A stretch of DNA of 64,000 bases from Gnetum montanum (lineage: Eukaryota > Streptophyta > Gnetopsida > Gnetales > Gnetaceae), in contig MNCI01035086.1 of NCBI GenBank assembly GCA_015680685.1, positions 466-64,465 of the forward strand. Reading direction: 5' to 3'. Below the pieces are notes generated by a model. It worked only from the letters and a program-made list of their open reading frames with translations, had not been told where the DNA came from and did no database searches. Made by a program: the position numbers and the translations under genes. Below are positions 1 to 10,523 of this stretch, piece by piece; position 1 is the stretch's first letter, and every line of letters begins with the position of its first letter.

Positions 1-433
1 AGTGGTTCACCATCTCCAATTTCACTTAGGACGTGCAAGACCCCTTTGCCCTTCAACAATGTATGGTGACTCTCCTGCCTCGAGTCCCTTAGACGTTGTG
101 CTTCTGTGGGATGGTAATCCCTCATGTCGAAATCACCTACAACGTATTCAACATAGAGCAGTGTCATGCCTATCTGTGCAAGAGCACGAATAAGCATGTT
201 AGGGACTGCCCGATCTGGAGGTAATACTATGTTACATTGCAAGTCTCTCCAACGCAACTGTTCGTCCTGATGGAGGATAAAAGTAAAATTTGGTATATAC
301 TCATCGGGATGGGTATATACCACTCGGTATTGTTGAGGAACTAGTGGATTTGATTATGTGTTTTAGACTGCCGACTGTTTCTTGTATGATCCCTAGGTGG
401 TGAATTACTCGTATGAGAAGAAGAAGAAGACAT
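1..433 (-). pseudogene. Athila-like gag N-terminus, element C1 (partial)
   Basis: Start of the capsid (gag) gene of a minus-strand Ty3/gypsy element whose LTR and primer site lie just to the right. The ATG is at 433, followed by a serine run (MSSSSS). That frame meets a TAG near 340; a one-base shift then gives a frame with no stop to the window edge, about 115 codons, containing VVYTHPDEYIP and DYHPTEAQRLRD. The same protein is recognisable, far more damaged, at 3253-3545 in element A1 (DEYVP, EYHPTE), which supports a shared Athila-like family. The open frame suggests this copy is the youngest here. The rest of the element lies outside the window. Family assignment is inferred from the PBS and the homology to A1. 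Confidence 0.6.
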
Positions 434-559
434 TATGTCTTATTCGGTGTGCTGATTAACCATTATATAATTTTTCGTTTAATTAACCTTAAGGGTTCGT
501 TTAAGCTCCCAACGATGTGAGTGATCTCCTATGTTCTACTTAGTGCACAAACACTTAGT

Positions 560-575
560 CCCCGACAACGGCGCC
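560..575 (-). other. Primer binding site of C1 (tRNA-Asp type)
   Basis: The minus strand reads GGCGCCGTTGTCGGGG two bases after the LTR end. This matches the complement of the 3' end of plant tRNA-Asp with one mismatch, the PBS type typical of Athila elements. It primes minus-strand DNA synthesis and fixes the orientation of the element. Confidence 0.85.
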
Positions 576-1298
576 TATGATGAGTGGCGAGGTACCCCTA
601 CACTCAACCATAGGAATACAAGCGTAGCACGCATGATCCGGTCGAACTCCACAGACTAAGTGCCTACACGCCTTATGGAACACTTAAGGTTAATCATTCA
701 TTGTCTTCCCAGACTTACTTGTATTTGTCACAATTGTATGGTTAAGTAAGTCTAAGGTATATGATTTTTATGTCTTTTCTATTTTATCTCCTATGCTGAC
801 GAGGTGAAGGGTGAAGAGACTAATTAACTAACTTTAACTAACTAACTAAGCCTTAATTAACCTAGCATTAGTATCCATTCCCACTTACCGTTCACACCCT
901 GAACCGATGCAACCTTGGTTACCAGACACTAGTCGTTGCTAGGATCACCAAGCGTAATGCACATGCTCAAAGCAGTCGTACTGAATGCACTTAACTACGG
1001 GAGAAGGGTTGAGAGAGAATTAATCAACTAATAAGGCATTTAAATGGTAAACAATAAATAACAGTAAATAAAGTCCTATTTAGCCTATTCCATGCACTAC
1101 AAGGTTTATCCAAGAAGTTCGTCTTTATTTTCATACACAAACATGTGTTCAAGTACAATATTTGCTCGAATAAAGATCTATTCACTTTGGAGCTCCTACT
1201 GCGGGCACATGGAAATTATTCTATCTCTGGAGAGGTAAAACTTCTAGATTTTTGCTACAGTCTAGGCCTAGAATGAGAAACAAGGGAGAGCTGCCTCT

Positions 1299-1307
1299 TA
1301 TTTATAG
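1299..1307 (-). promoter_or_regulatory. TATA box of C1 LTR
   Basis: CTATAAATA on the minus strand, followed by AGAGGCAGCTC. Transcription would begin about 30 bases further on (near 1270) and run leftward into the PBS and gag. It lies directly downstream of the palindromic box array. Confidence 0.7.
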
Positions 1308-1323
1308 ATTTGGCGGCGGACCG

Positions 1324-1413
1324 TGATATCGCGTACGCGATATCGCAAGGGAAGATGCGATATCGCGTACATGATATCGCAGGGGATGACATATCACGGC
1401 GAACGCGATATCG
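1324..1413 (-). promoter_or_regulatory. Array of GATATC palindromes in C1 U3
   Basis: Boxes at 1324-1332, 1337-1346, 1357-1366, 1372-1380 and 1405-1413 share a GATATCGC core; two are the perfect palindrome GCGATATCGC. They sit 17-115 bases upstream of the TATA box, where enhancer elements are expected. Several CpGs are retained, in contrast to the rest of the window. Confidence 0.7.
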
Positions 1414-1555
1414 TGTCCCATCAGTTCTATTTAAGTTCTACAAAAGTTTCATGTTAGCTACATGTTTAGGGGTACATATAGATGACCCAAGTAGTTAGCT
1501 CATTGCATTATTAGGCAAGAGATTGTTAGCTTGAGTCATACTTAAGGCGTCATCA

Positions 1556-2144
1556 TATTCCATTATAATTATTTTATTGACTATATGTCTTAAAATGTAC
1601 TTATAGTCATTCTTTTAGGTTTCCAAACAATTTGAAAGGAAGGGGGAATGTTGGAACTCCAAAATAATTTTAATATAAGTATACCACTAGATATGTAACT
1701 TAGCATTGCCCACCAAAATTGAACCCATGACTTGGAGTTTTCAAATCAAGACCAAAATAATTTGACCATAGGTACATCCCAAGATATATAGCCAACATGA
1801 TATAATAGAATTATTATAGAGGAATGTAATGATGCCTCAAGTGTAACTTGAACTATCAATTTCTTGTTTAATAAGAGAATGAGCTAACCACTTAAACTAC
1901 CTAATGAGTGACAAGTAGATCCAATGTCTAACCATAAAATCTATCACAGTATACTATGTTGTAATTCATGGATAAATTTAGTATGGTATTTAGATAGTTA
2001 ATATGAGATTACATGTCAATGTCTTTTTAACTATACTTGTAGGAAAAGATTTTTTTTTCGAAGGTAATAATTTCAACGACAAAGGTTTTAACATTGATCT
2101 AAGGTAGCAAGGGGTTTGACATTGATATTACATGTAATGTTGCT
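1556..2144 (+). repeat. Possible PPT plus truncated LTR
   Basis: No coding sequence is seen here. A purine run (GAAAGGAAGGGGGAA, 1634-1648) is followed directly by TGTTGGAACTCC, the arrangement expected at the start of a 3' LTR; TGTTGG starts are common in Ty1/copia elements. No partner LTR, second edge or TSD is visible, and element A1 cuts the sequence off at 2145. Treat as a candidate only. Confidence 0.35.
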
Positions 2145-3052
2145 TGATGGAGCATCAAATTGTCACATCGATGGGCCCCCATCGACGTGGCCCCGTCTAA
2201 CTGGTGTTGCCTTATTGACGAGGTCACATCAATGCAACGTTTGCTGCATTTATGAGGCCCCAACGATGCAACTCCACAATAAAGTCGATTAATACATGCT
2301 CACTCACTATATTTATGGGATGTATTGTCATAGTTGTAGCAAAGCTCTTGTAGTTTTGTCATTTGAGAGTTTGAATATTTTTCCGAGTGCTCGTAGCAAG
2401 AGACAAAAAGTGTACAGATCTTTATTTGAGCATTGATGTACCTAAGCACAGTAGTGTAAACAACAATAAAGATGAGCCTTTTGATAAACCTTGCAATAGT
2501 TGGAAATAGATTATTTATTTATTTATGCATTCAATGTTTATGCAATTTCCTTTAATGCTTTAAGTAATTAAATACTTTATTAGGCTAAACTAAGCTAGAT
2601 TAAGTAGCAATTAATTAAGCACATAAGTATGACCACTTCGAGCATGTGCATGACACTTGGTAATCCTAGTAACACTTAACATTTGGTAACCCAACAACAT
2701 TATACATGTCCACGATGTGTATTGCAAGTGGGACTAGATGCTTATGTTAGGATTAGTTAGGTGTAGTTAGTTAGATTAAATTAGTAATTAAATTATTTCA
2801 TTCCTTTCATCCTTTGTTTTAAACACCCAAAACATAAAACATAAAAATAATAAAAATCATATGCCTCAATTACACTTAACTGTACCTTTGCATATCACAA
2901 GTGTAATTGGGAAGACAATGAATGATTGTTAGGGCAATTTCACTTCCTAGAGACTAGTGTACCAAAAGACATAAAATCCACTAAATTCAACTAGATCGTG
3001 TGTGAACACGTGATTCGTATGATTGAGTCTAGAGGTACTTGTATGGTCATCA
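2145..3052 (+). repeat. 5' LTR of A1 (subfamily I)
   Basis: Begins TGATGGAGCATCAAA and ends GGTCATCA immediately before the PBS. U3 holds CATCGATG and GACGAGG boxes and a weak TATA (CTATATTTATG). R/U5 carries the conserved AATAAAGATGAGC and GATAAACCTTGCA stretch and the TTGGTAAYCC repeats found in every Athila LTR here. Its U3 is closest to the solo LTR at 56550, not to the LTR at 33505. Confidence 0.85.
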
Positions 3053-3072
3053 TTGGTGTCATTGTCAGGGAT
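3053..3072 (+). other. PBS of A1, decayed
   Basis: Reads TTGGTGTCATTGTCAGGGAT. Compared with the tRNA-Asp-type site still present in C1, it differs mainly by C to T and G to A changes, several of them at former CpGs. It identifies the 2145-3052 LTR as a 5' LTR and sets the plus orientation. Confidence 0.8.
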
Positions 3073-3252
3073 TATTTTTATTTGAAATGTGCATTATCTA
3101 GGTATAATGAAAATTATTAACATCATTGGATGAACCCTAAGGTCAAAATCATTCTCAAAATAAATATAATAATTTAAGCACATTGATATCTTATATTAAT
3201 TGCAAAATTTCCTCTTCTCACAAGCACAATGATACTAAACTACTAGTACCTC

Positions 3253-4402
3253 AAGAATGTAAGGTGGTATATACTCATCTAGATGAGTATGTGCCTGCTT
3301 CACCTTTATCCTACACTGGGATGAACAACTATAGTGACGAGACATGGAGGGTAACATTGTAATGCCTTTTGATCGATTTGTGCCTGGGATGCTGCTCCAA
3401 ACTCTTAGGAGGTTGGGCATCCAAGATCTTCAAGAAGAGCACGTTGTGCATGACTATGACTACTAGGAGTACCATCCCACTGAAACATAATGCAGGAGAG
3501 ATCAACACCAGGAGAAGCACCATAAGACTATGAAGGGAAAATGATTCACCAATCCCTTGTTCATGCTTAACCAAAATGACAATGAAGATCCTCTCTTTGG
3601 GGGTTCTCAACATACAGATTCTCCACTCCTTGATATTAGTGATAAGGGCTTAAACCTAAAGCTACCATCCACTATTAATAATATGGGTTTAGGCAAAAGT
3701 GGGAGTTTAAGCAGGGCCTTGGGCAAGCATCAAGATGATAAGAAAGTTGATGAATGTGGTTGTGACAAGCATAGAGGAGGTGGTAGACACCATGGTGGTG
3801 GCAATCCTCCTCTTTCTTCACCCTCTTCATTTGCATCTTCTTCTTCCTCTTTTGGTTATAACAGACATCACCAAAAGGACAACCATGATGAAGGTGAACA
3901 GTAGGAAAATAATGATCGCTAGGCCCATCATGAACAAAGGGGCAGCAGAAAACATTATAGGCATCATTGAAATAATGATGATGATGAGCCTTGTCTAGTA
4001 ACTCAGAGTATGCTAAATATTGTAGAGGTAGTGAAAATGCCAACCAGACATGTGAAAGATAGTCAGATTAAGCAACTTGACATGAGCAATATCCCTAGAT
4101 TTGAGGGGGGGATATAACTTTGATCCACAAAAAAATCTTCAAGCCTTTCATGATGCTTGTGCCTTACAAATATTGAAAATGATTAACATAAATTAAAGCT
4201 ATCTACTAGAACACTCATTAAGGAAGCTGAAAGTTGGTATCAGTCCTTGGAGCTAGAATCCATTTGCAGGTGGAGTACAATGTTAGAGTTGTTCAATGAT
4301 AAATATCAAATGTACTCTGAAGTGTCTAATCTGAGAAGGCATATCCAAGGATGGAAGTAAGGAACACATGAATCCTAGGATGCCGCCATGGGCAGATACT
4401 AT
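3253..4402 (+). pseudogene. A1 gag, first part
   Basis: N-terminal and middle gag, with many stops and shifts. Recognisable pieces: KVVYTHLDEYVP near 3262 (as in C1); a basic, Gly/His/Ser-rich stretch at 3760-3900; and the Retrotrans_gag core at about 4100-4400 (GGYNFDP, ESWYQSLELESI, MLELFNDKY in mixed frames), which packages RNA in virus-like particles. The frame is cut at 4402 by B1 and resumes at 23510. The same protein is better preserved at 58352-60300. Confidence 0.75.
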
Positions 4403-5104
4403 TGTAGTGACCGAAAATGTTGGAGATTGGAACGAGACATTAAGAGCTCCATGGTTGCATAGTCTTGACCCTCCTCCTGTGTGAGAGCCTATTGAAAAAT
4501 AGAAGTAGGGTGCCCATAATGGTCTTATCGATCGAATTGGAACTTATGGGTGTTATGAAAAAATGTGTTTTAAGGTGTTATGTGCTGTCCGTGGTGCTCG
4601 CGAGGGTGAGCGTAGTCAAGTTTTTAAGCACAAAATGGAGGTGTAAACAAATATGTGAACAATGAAAATGTGAGGAGAATGCTATGAACTTGCGGAAAAT
4701 ATGAAACATGCACAAAATGCAAGCTAAAGGGAAAATGAAACCACCCTAAATGGGAAGGAGTGTAGTTAACTATAAAGAAAAGGTGAGGAGGTACACAATG
4801 TACAAATAGGTGCAATAGGTAGCGTAGTCACAATCTCAAGGTATTTGGCTTTGAAGATTGACATTCATCGTGGAGTCTTAGTCTACTAGGTTGGCTACCA
4901 CCATGTCCTCCAGGCTTTAGTGATGTGCGATGTGCTGGGTAGCATTCAACGGTGTCCATTGGGGTCCTGAAGTTTGCCAAGGTGCTAAGTGTGCTCAGGT
5001 GTAAGGGTGCTTTGCTGGTTCGAGTATTTGAAAATTCCAATTAGAATGTCAAAATGCCAACCACTGAATGAAATTACCAACCCCTAAAACGTGAAGCGTA
5101 GGGG

Positions 5105-5113
5105 TATTTATAG
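5105..5113 (-). promoter_or_regulatory. TATA box, B1 3' LTR
   Basis: CTATAAATACCCCTACG on the minus strand; the equivalent box in the other LTR is at 22587-22595. It fixes the U3/R direction as minus, in agreement with the genes inside. Confidence 0.7.
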
Positions 5114-5529
5114 GGTTAAGGTTAGCATGAATCATAGATCGGGCACCACATGGTAGAGGGATAGTTGGGACTACGCTGACCCCAGCTACGCTTCCACTTG
5201 AAGCAAAATGGTATTCTATTGGTGTGCTCTAATGGACCCTATGAAACTGCTAAACTATGACTATGCTGCCAAGACTGCATGTAGGAGTGCTGAACAAACC
5301 ACAAAGTACCTGCAAATAGTGCAAAATAGTATAGTTTTGGAGACTACGCTTTGGAACTATGCTGCCACTTTTCTAAGTGGTGTCGAGCATAGGTACAGTT
5401 TGGGGGCAAATGGGGGAGGGGTGTAAATGAAATGCAAACTGCTAATCTTACTTACCGAAAGAATGTTGGAGTCGAGATGCCGATTGGTGATGAGTTTTGG
5501 AAGCTTCTGGAGGTAGTTCTGCATGGTTA

Positions 5530-5990
5530 TGCTAGCTATGATCTAGAGCATAGCCCAAGGAGTTAGGCAAATTTGGCAAAAAAATTTTAGTGCTAACTAC
5601 GCAAACTATGCTCTAGAGCATAGTCCCAACAGGTAGAGCATAGCCCAAACACTTAGAAAAATCTTGCAAAATTAATGCTTGCATGTAGACTACACTAGCT
5701 ATGCTCTAGAGCATAGCACTAGAAGTTAGATAATTTGCCAAAATGTTTCACCCATCCCATACATGCTTAGCAGCCTCTAGCCTGACACGTAGAGAAAATT
5801 TGCCAAACTAGTCATTCCAAGGTTGATTACACTAGCTACACTCTAGAGTGTAGCACAAGGGGAAGAGCATAGTTAGAACACTTAGAAAAAAATTGTAGCT
5901 ACTGTTGACACAAAGAAAAACTTTGCAAATATGGACAATTAGTGTCAACTACGCTGATTATGCTCTAGAGCATAGTCCCAGCAGTGAGAG
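5530..5990 (-). promoter_or_regulatory. Palindrome array in B1 U3
   Basis: Five near-perfect dyads built on CTCTAGAG, each followed by a spacer with CACTTAGAAAAA or similar. The best is the 20-bp perfect palindrome GCTATGCTCTAGAGCATAGC at 5698-5717. Others lie near 5533, 5608, 5833 and 5958. One (near 5833) has ACA in the left arm matched by TGT in the right, so symmetry is kept despite changed bases. The other LTR has the corresponding array at about 22930-23400. Confidence 0.8.
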
Positions 5991-6084
5991 TGTTGCCTCA
6001 ACACTTAGAAAAAATTTGCCAAGTTTTGACACTTAGCCAAATTTTTAGTTGAGACTCAGGAGCTCCAAATTTAGTGGTGTTTCA

Positions 6085-6098
6085 TTGGCCCCTCTTTG
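6085..6098 (-). other. Polypurine tract of B1
   Basis: The minus strand reads CAAAGAGGGGCCAA directly before the LTR start TGAAAC. This is the expected primer for plus-strand DNA synthesis and independently confirms the minus orientation. Confidence 0.75.
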
Positions 6099-7740
6099 TT
6101 GATGTTTGGAGGAGTGGCTCGAGAGACATCAACAAAGAACGCAAAACACCATAGCAGGCCTAGCACTAACATTGCTCATTAATGTCCAACTGGATGTCGC
6201 TTCATCATGCTCAAGAGTGCTAAGGGAAATGGTATATTTGAGATAAAGGATGATAGGGGGCAAGTTAAGGAGATGGACTAAGGGATAGCAAGGGAGTGAG
6301 ATGCAAATTGTATATGCAGTTGCAAGGTGTGGCACCAGGATGGCTTTTTGCCAGACGATGATCCCTCATTGGAGTGCTTGTAAGGGAGTTAATGTTGATG
6401 GTACTAGGATGGCTTGCCCTTGAAGTTGTGACTTCTCATCGGAGTGCTTATGAGAAGGTGGATGCGGTTTCAAGGTTGGATCAGTTATGAAGTTACGGCT
6501 TTCCTAATTGTGCTTGAGGACATGTTTTGGCCCATCTCCTTTTTTTCTTTTTCTTTTTTTTGCGAGGCAAACTTGCTTTGGTCTCTACACATTGTGAGAT
6601 GCTAGCTATAGGATGTCTTTCATCAGGTGGGTTGCATGCCACCTAATGGGCCTTTCTATAATGCAACTGTGTCACATTTGTAGGACAGGTGTTTCCTCTC
6701 TGGGATGAGTTATGTTACATCCGCTAGGGCTTTAATTAGCCTATAAAATATTCCCATAGGATGAGTTGTGTTATGTCTATTATGGGTTCTATGGTTGACA
6801 GAGAGAAGATTCCATGTGCATTAGAAGGGTTGCAAACTTGGTGATGCAGAGAAAAGTAGGGAAATGTAAGGCAAAAGGGGTAAATGTAAGCAGGTTAAAG
6901 CAAGGTAATGGGGATATGCACTCTTGAGTAGTTTAGCTAGCTCAATCATGTACATCGAAGCAACATGACATCTTATTGCTACAACGGGATGCATCTCTAC
7001 ACAATTGCCTTTGGGGCTTCATCTTGCAAACACGATGTAGAGAAAATGAGGAAAATAGCCACACAACATGAGAGCAAACTATTGGTTGTGAAGATGTTGC
7101 AAGTGTCATGAGTGCTAGACCAGTTGCAAGAGCTTATGGCATTAGTGTAAGAAAACTAGTGTAGGTGCTGGAGCAAGAGAGTTGCAAAACCTCGAGCAGC
7201 TACACTGGAAGTGAGCACCCCAAGGAGGCCAGCAAAGCAGTCGAGCGTGATGCCAATGTAGGTGCTAGAGACTCCACACCAAGGATAGGAGCTTGGAAAT
7301 CTAGTAAAATGGCAAAGAGCTAGGATGCTGAATGCACTTTCAAGGCTAGGCAATGGTGAGAGCTGGAGGGTGGTAGTAAGGTGGTTGGGTCATAGTACTA
7401 TTGGTACTCCAGCAAGTGGTGCTAACAGTGAGAGCTCCAATCAATAATGAAATACCCAAGGTTAATAATGTTGTTGGCACGGCTTGGGGGTGGTACTACT
7501 GGTAATGGTGGCAAGAGCTCCAGAAGGTCAACAAAATTCCCAAGGGCATCTTTAGAGGATCAAAAAAATGCCAAGGGTGGTAACGCTGCAAATGTCCCAG
7601 AGGCCTCTCTTGATAATGTGAACTTCATTCTAGAACTGTAATGCCCCGTCCTGCCCTACCGTTAAGGTGTGGGCAGATGATGGAGGATCAGAAGTATTCA
7701 TGCTTGTTTGTTTGCAAAATTGTGTGTATTGAGCTATGTG
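6099..7740 (-). other. B1 3' untranslated region
   Basis: Lies between the minisatellite/integrase end and the PPT. I see no coding sequence: the short open frames on either strand have no recognisable domain. It includes a T-rich run at 6538-6560. At 7640 a TGTAATGCCCCGTCCTGCCC stretch resembles an LTR start, but no matching end was found. Confidence 0.5.
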
Positions 7741-8140
7741 TGCTAAACTACGAACCTAGTTTAAGGTCTTGGTAGACCACATGATGTGCTAATTTAGGGT
7801 CCTAGTAGACCATGAACCTAGTTTAAGGTCATGGTAGACTGTGATATGCTAGTTTATAGTCCTAGCAGATTGTTGTGTACTATTTTAACGTCGTAGTAAA
7901 CAATGGATGTCATGCCAGTTTAACATTATGATGCAAAGACAAGCTATGCTAGTTTAGCATTGTAGCAGATGTGCTGTGGGTGCCAGTTTTAGTGTCATGA
8001 ACAAAGGATGGTTCATGCCAATTTAGTATCATAGTAGACATGTTATGCCAGTATATAGTCATAGCGGACTATGCTGTGGGTGCTAGTTTTAGTGTCATGA
8101 TCCAAGGATGACCTGTGCTAGTTTATAGTTATAGTGGAAT
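7741..8140. repeat. Minisatellite downstream of B1 integrase
   Basis: About a dozen degenerate units of roughly 30 bp built on CTAGTTTAAGGTCCTAGTAG followed by ACCATG-like sequence. It begins just beyond the integrase stop codon. Related units occur at 11810-11900 and 17240-17525 inside the same element. Tandem arrays in the 3' region are known for Tat/Ogre elements. Confidence 0.75.
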
Positions 8141-8179
8141 TTTGCTCACCTTACCTTGTCATTAATGTAATGTTATGTA

Positions 8180-9330
8180 CTAGTTGTAGTGCAGCTTCAA
8201 GTACAAGTGGTTCATCAGATTGGCAAATTCATTGCTGTAATGGTCAGCAAGCTTGAATGCTCCATTGCCATATGCCTTGATGACTAAGAAAGGTCCTTCC
8301 TAGTTGGTTGAGAATTTGTTTATGGGTTCATGAATGGCCTTGAGGACTAGGTCCCCCTCCTTGATCAAGTGCAAATGCTAATTGTGATGATACTTTTACT
8401 GTTGCGTTTACTGGTACTGCTTGATTTGACCAAGTGTCTGCATGCATTCCTCCTCTATCGAGTCAAGGTCGATGGTCCTCAACTCGTCATTTTGAGCCTC
8501 ATCGATGAAGCTTGAGAGGATTACACAAAGCGATGGGACTTGTAATTCAAGAGGTAAGATGGCTTTAGATCCATAAACCAAGTTGTATGGCATCTTACTT
8601 GTTGCAGTTCTTCATGTTGTGCGGTAGGCCCAGAGTGTGTAAATCAGTTGCTTGTGCCATCGTTGTCTATTGCTGTGAAGCATCTTCTTTAGAAGATTGA
8701 TGATGACTTTGTTTGTGGCCTTCACTTGGCCATTCACTTGCGAGTAGTAGGGTGACAAAAAGGAATGCTTAATTCTAAGTGTTAGCAAAAGGCCTTAGTG
8801 TTAGCACTGCTAAATTGTGGCCCATTGTTAGTGACTATGGTCATGGGTAGACCAAAACGGGATACTATGTTGTCAAGTATGAATTTGCAAACTTGCTGAT
8901 GTTGTCCTCCTAAGGGGAATAGCCTCAACCCACTTCATAAAATACTTAGTGGTAGTTATGATGAAGCTATGCTCTATGGATGACAAAGGCATTATAGGTC
9001 CTATGATGTCCAACCCCCAACATTGTAATGGCCATGTGATTTGCATTGTATGTAGTTCAGTAAGTGGCACGGGCATGAGGTTATCATGTCGTTAACATGT
9101 GTCACACGTCTTGACCTTGGAGACGTAATTGCGCTCCATGTAAGGCCAATAGTAGCCTAAGCATTTGATTTTTGCTACCATTGCCCTGGGTGCTATGTGG
9201 CCTTTACAGAGTCCCTCATGGACTTATTCCACGATCGTCTATACTTCACTGTCACTAATGCATGTTAACAGTATGCCATCGTAGGATTGGCAGCATAGTG
9301 TGCTATCACCTACGATGATGTACTACAATG
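8180..9330 (-). pseudogene. B1 integrase
   Basis: Inserts the cDNA into the host chromosome. The minus strand shows the core start WGLDIIGPI (first catalytic Asp) at about 9000, KYFMKWVEAIPLR at about 8940, and the C-terminal MPYNLVYGSKAILPLE at 8593-8545. The frame continues through YLKLHYN to a TAG at 8180-8182. The middle of the catalytic core around 8600-8870 has stops and shifts, so the full triad cannot be read. It follows the second RNase H without a long gap, the Tat order. Confidence 0.8.
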
Positions 9331-9539
9331 ATCGCTTTCGCATTGCATCTTTTTGAGTAGTGGTTAGATGTTACAGAGGTTCACCCTGTAGAAGGTATGA
9401 CTTGATGTCATCATACCACTCTATTGTGTGGGTCGTGCTTATTGTGGTGCGAGATGCAATGTTGGTTGCTTGCGTGATAGGTATAGTGAAAATTGCCACT
9501 GCAGTGGGCAATGCACAAAACTTTTTAGGTGAAATGCTT

Positions 9540-10006
9540 AAAGCTAATGTAGCTAATGCATCAACGATGGAGTTTTCGTTGTGGGGAATATGTTAGACAT
9601 CGATAATTACAAATTTCTTGAGTAGGTGCTTTGCCAACTCACAATAAGGCTTCAAGTGTTGGGCTTTGCAAGCGTAAACCTCTATGACTTGGTTGACGAC
9701 TAGTTGCGAGTCTCCTCGGACCACTAGGTTTTGTATTCCTAGGTTGCCAGCTGCCAAGATGCCCTAGAGGAGACCTTTGTACTCTACGACGTTGTTAGTA
9801 CATGGAAATGCCAAATGATATGCAAAGGATTGGATCTCCTTAGAGGGGAACGTGATTATAGTAGCGGCACTACCCCCTTGGGAGGTTGAAGCACCATTGA
9901 AGTGCAGAAATACCTTGAAGTTGTCAGGCACTTGTCTTATGCTAGTGACATGCTCTTCTAAAAATTCTAGATCTATCATTGTTTGGTCATTGATTAGAGA
10001 AGCCAT
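9540..10006 (-). pseudogene. B1 second (archaeal-type) RNase H
   Basis: An extra RNase H domain after the RT-linked one, the hallmark of the Tat lineage. Visible on the minus strand: LHFNGASTSQGGSA (normally FDGAS, so the first catalytic Asp reads Asn here), NNVVEYKGLL with the conserved Glu, VRGDSQLVVNQV with an Asp, and further on a DALATLA motif. One stop follows KGLL. Its role in tRNA/RNA removal is known only by analogy; this copy is probably dead because of the Asn change. Confidence 0.8.
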
Positions 10007-10024
10007 GAGTTGTGTGGCTATTGC

Positions 10025-10400
10025 TTAACCTTTTGTTGATGTTTGTGCAATGTAATGTAGGTCAAACTTTGTAGTTATTACCTTCCAACGTGCAATGCAA
10101 CTACTCTCATAGATATTCATTGTAATGGCTTGGAGTACATTGCTCTTGTAGATGATGTTTACTTGACTACAAAAAAGATAATGCCTCCAATTCTTAAGTG
10201 CAAAGACTAAGGCAAGGCAAGTCTTTTTCACATCATTGTATTTTACTTTGTAAGCCACTACTGCATAACTTAGGTAGTACATAGGGACCTTGGTATTCAT
10301 CCTGCTTTTGGCAATGTAGAGAAGCAATGGAAAAGTCTGAGGTAGCAAGGTAGATGTAAAATGGTTTATCTCCTTGCAGAGGGTAGATCATTGAAAGTTG
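10025..10400 (-). pseudogene. B1 RT-linked RNase H
   Basis: Degrades the RNA strand of RNA:DNA hybrids during reverse transcription. The minus frame 10348-10025 shows IAKSRMNTKVPMYYLSYAV, then KKTCLALVFALKNWRHYL, matching the region around the conserved E/ALVFA helix of Ty3/gypsy RNase H. Lies between RT and the second RNase H. Confidence 0.78.
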
Positions 10401-10523
10401 AGCCAGCTCTTGTTTGAGGTTGTCAAATGCTTTTTGGCATTAAGCGGTCCACTCAAAATGAATCCTCTTTTTGAGCAAGTGTTTCATTGGCTACAACTTG
10501 TCGGTCAACCATGCGATAAACCA

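Larger units (their letters stand above)
578..1555 (-). repeat. 5' LTR of C1
   Basis: The left edge (578, TGATGAG) abuts the PBS. The right edge is set at CATCA, 1551-1555, because both ends then show the TGATGA/TCATCA termini of the other Athila LTRs in the window. On the minus strand U3 is at the right, a TATA box (CTATAAATA) lies at 1299-1307, and R/U5 runs leftward. U3 holds an array of GCGATATCGC boxes. The partner LTR is outside the window, so the right edge is inferred. Confidence 0.75.
4403..6084 (-). repeat. 3' LTR of B1
   Basis: 1682 bp, plus-strand ends TGTAGTGACC...GTGTTTCA, matching the copy at 21886-23504 along its length. On the minus strand U3 runs from 6084 leftward, with the palindrome array at about 5530-5990 and a TATA box (CTATAAATA) at 5105-5113. 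R/U5 covers roughly 5080-4403. A PPT abuts it at 6085. Confidence 0.92.

Noticed and set aside
560-575. tRNA gene
   Set aside because: Only the 3' end complement of tRNA-Asp is present, adjacent to an LTR; it is a primer binding site.
3675-4043. Minus-strand His/Tyr-rich open frame of 122 codons
   Set aside because: It is the reverse of A1 gag's Gly/His/Ser-rich region; homologous plus-strand gag in A4 explains it.
5530-5990. CRISPR-like array of repeats and spacers
   Set aside because: Repeats are palindromic and degenerate, spacers are similar to each other, and the whole lies in a plant LTR U3.
7640-7680. TGTAATGCCCCGTCCTGCCC as an LTR start
   Set aside because: No partner copy, PPT or TSD found; lies in the B1 3' region.
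8408-9076. Independent small genes on the minus strand around 8.4-9.1 kb
   Set aside because: They are blocks of one B1 integrase separated by stops.
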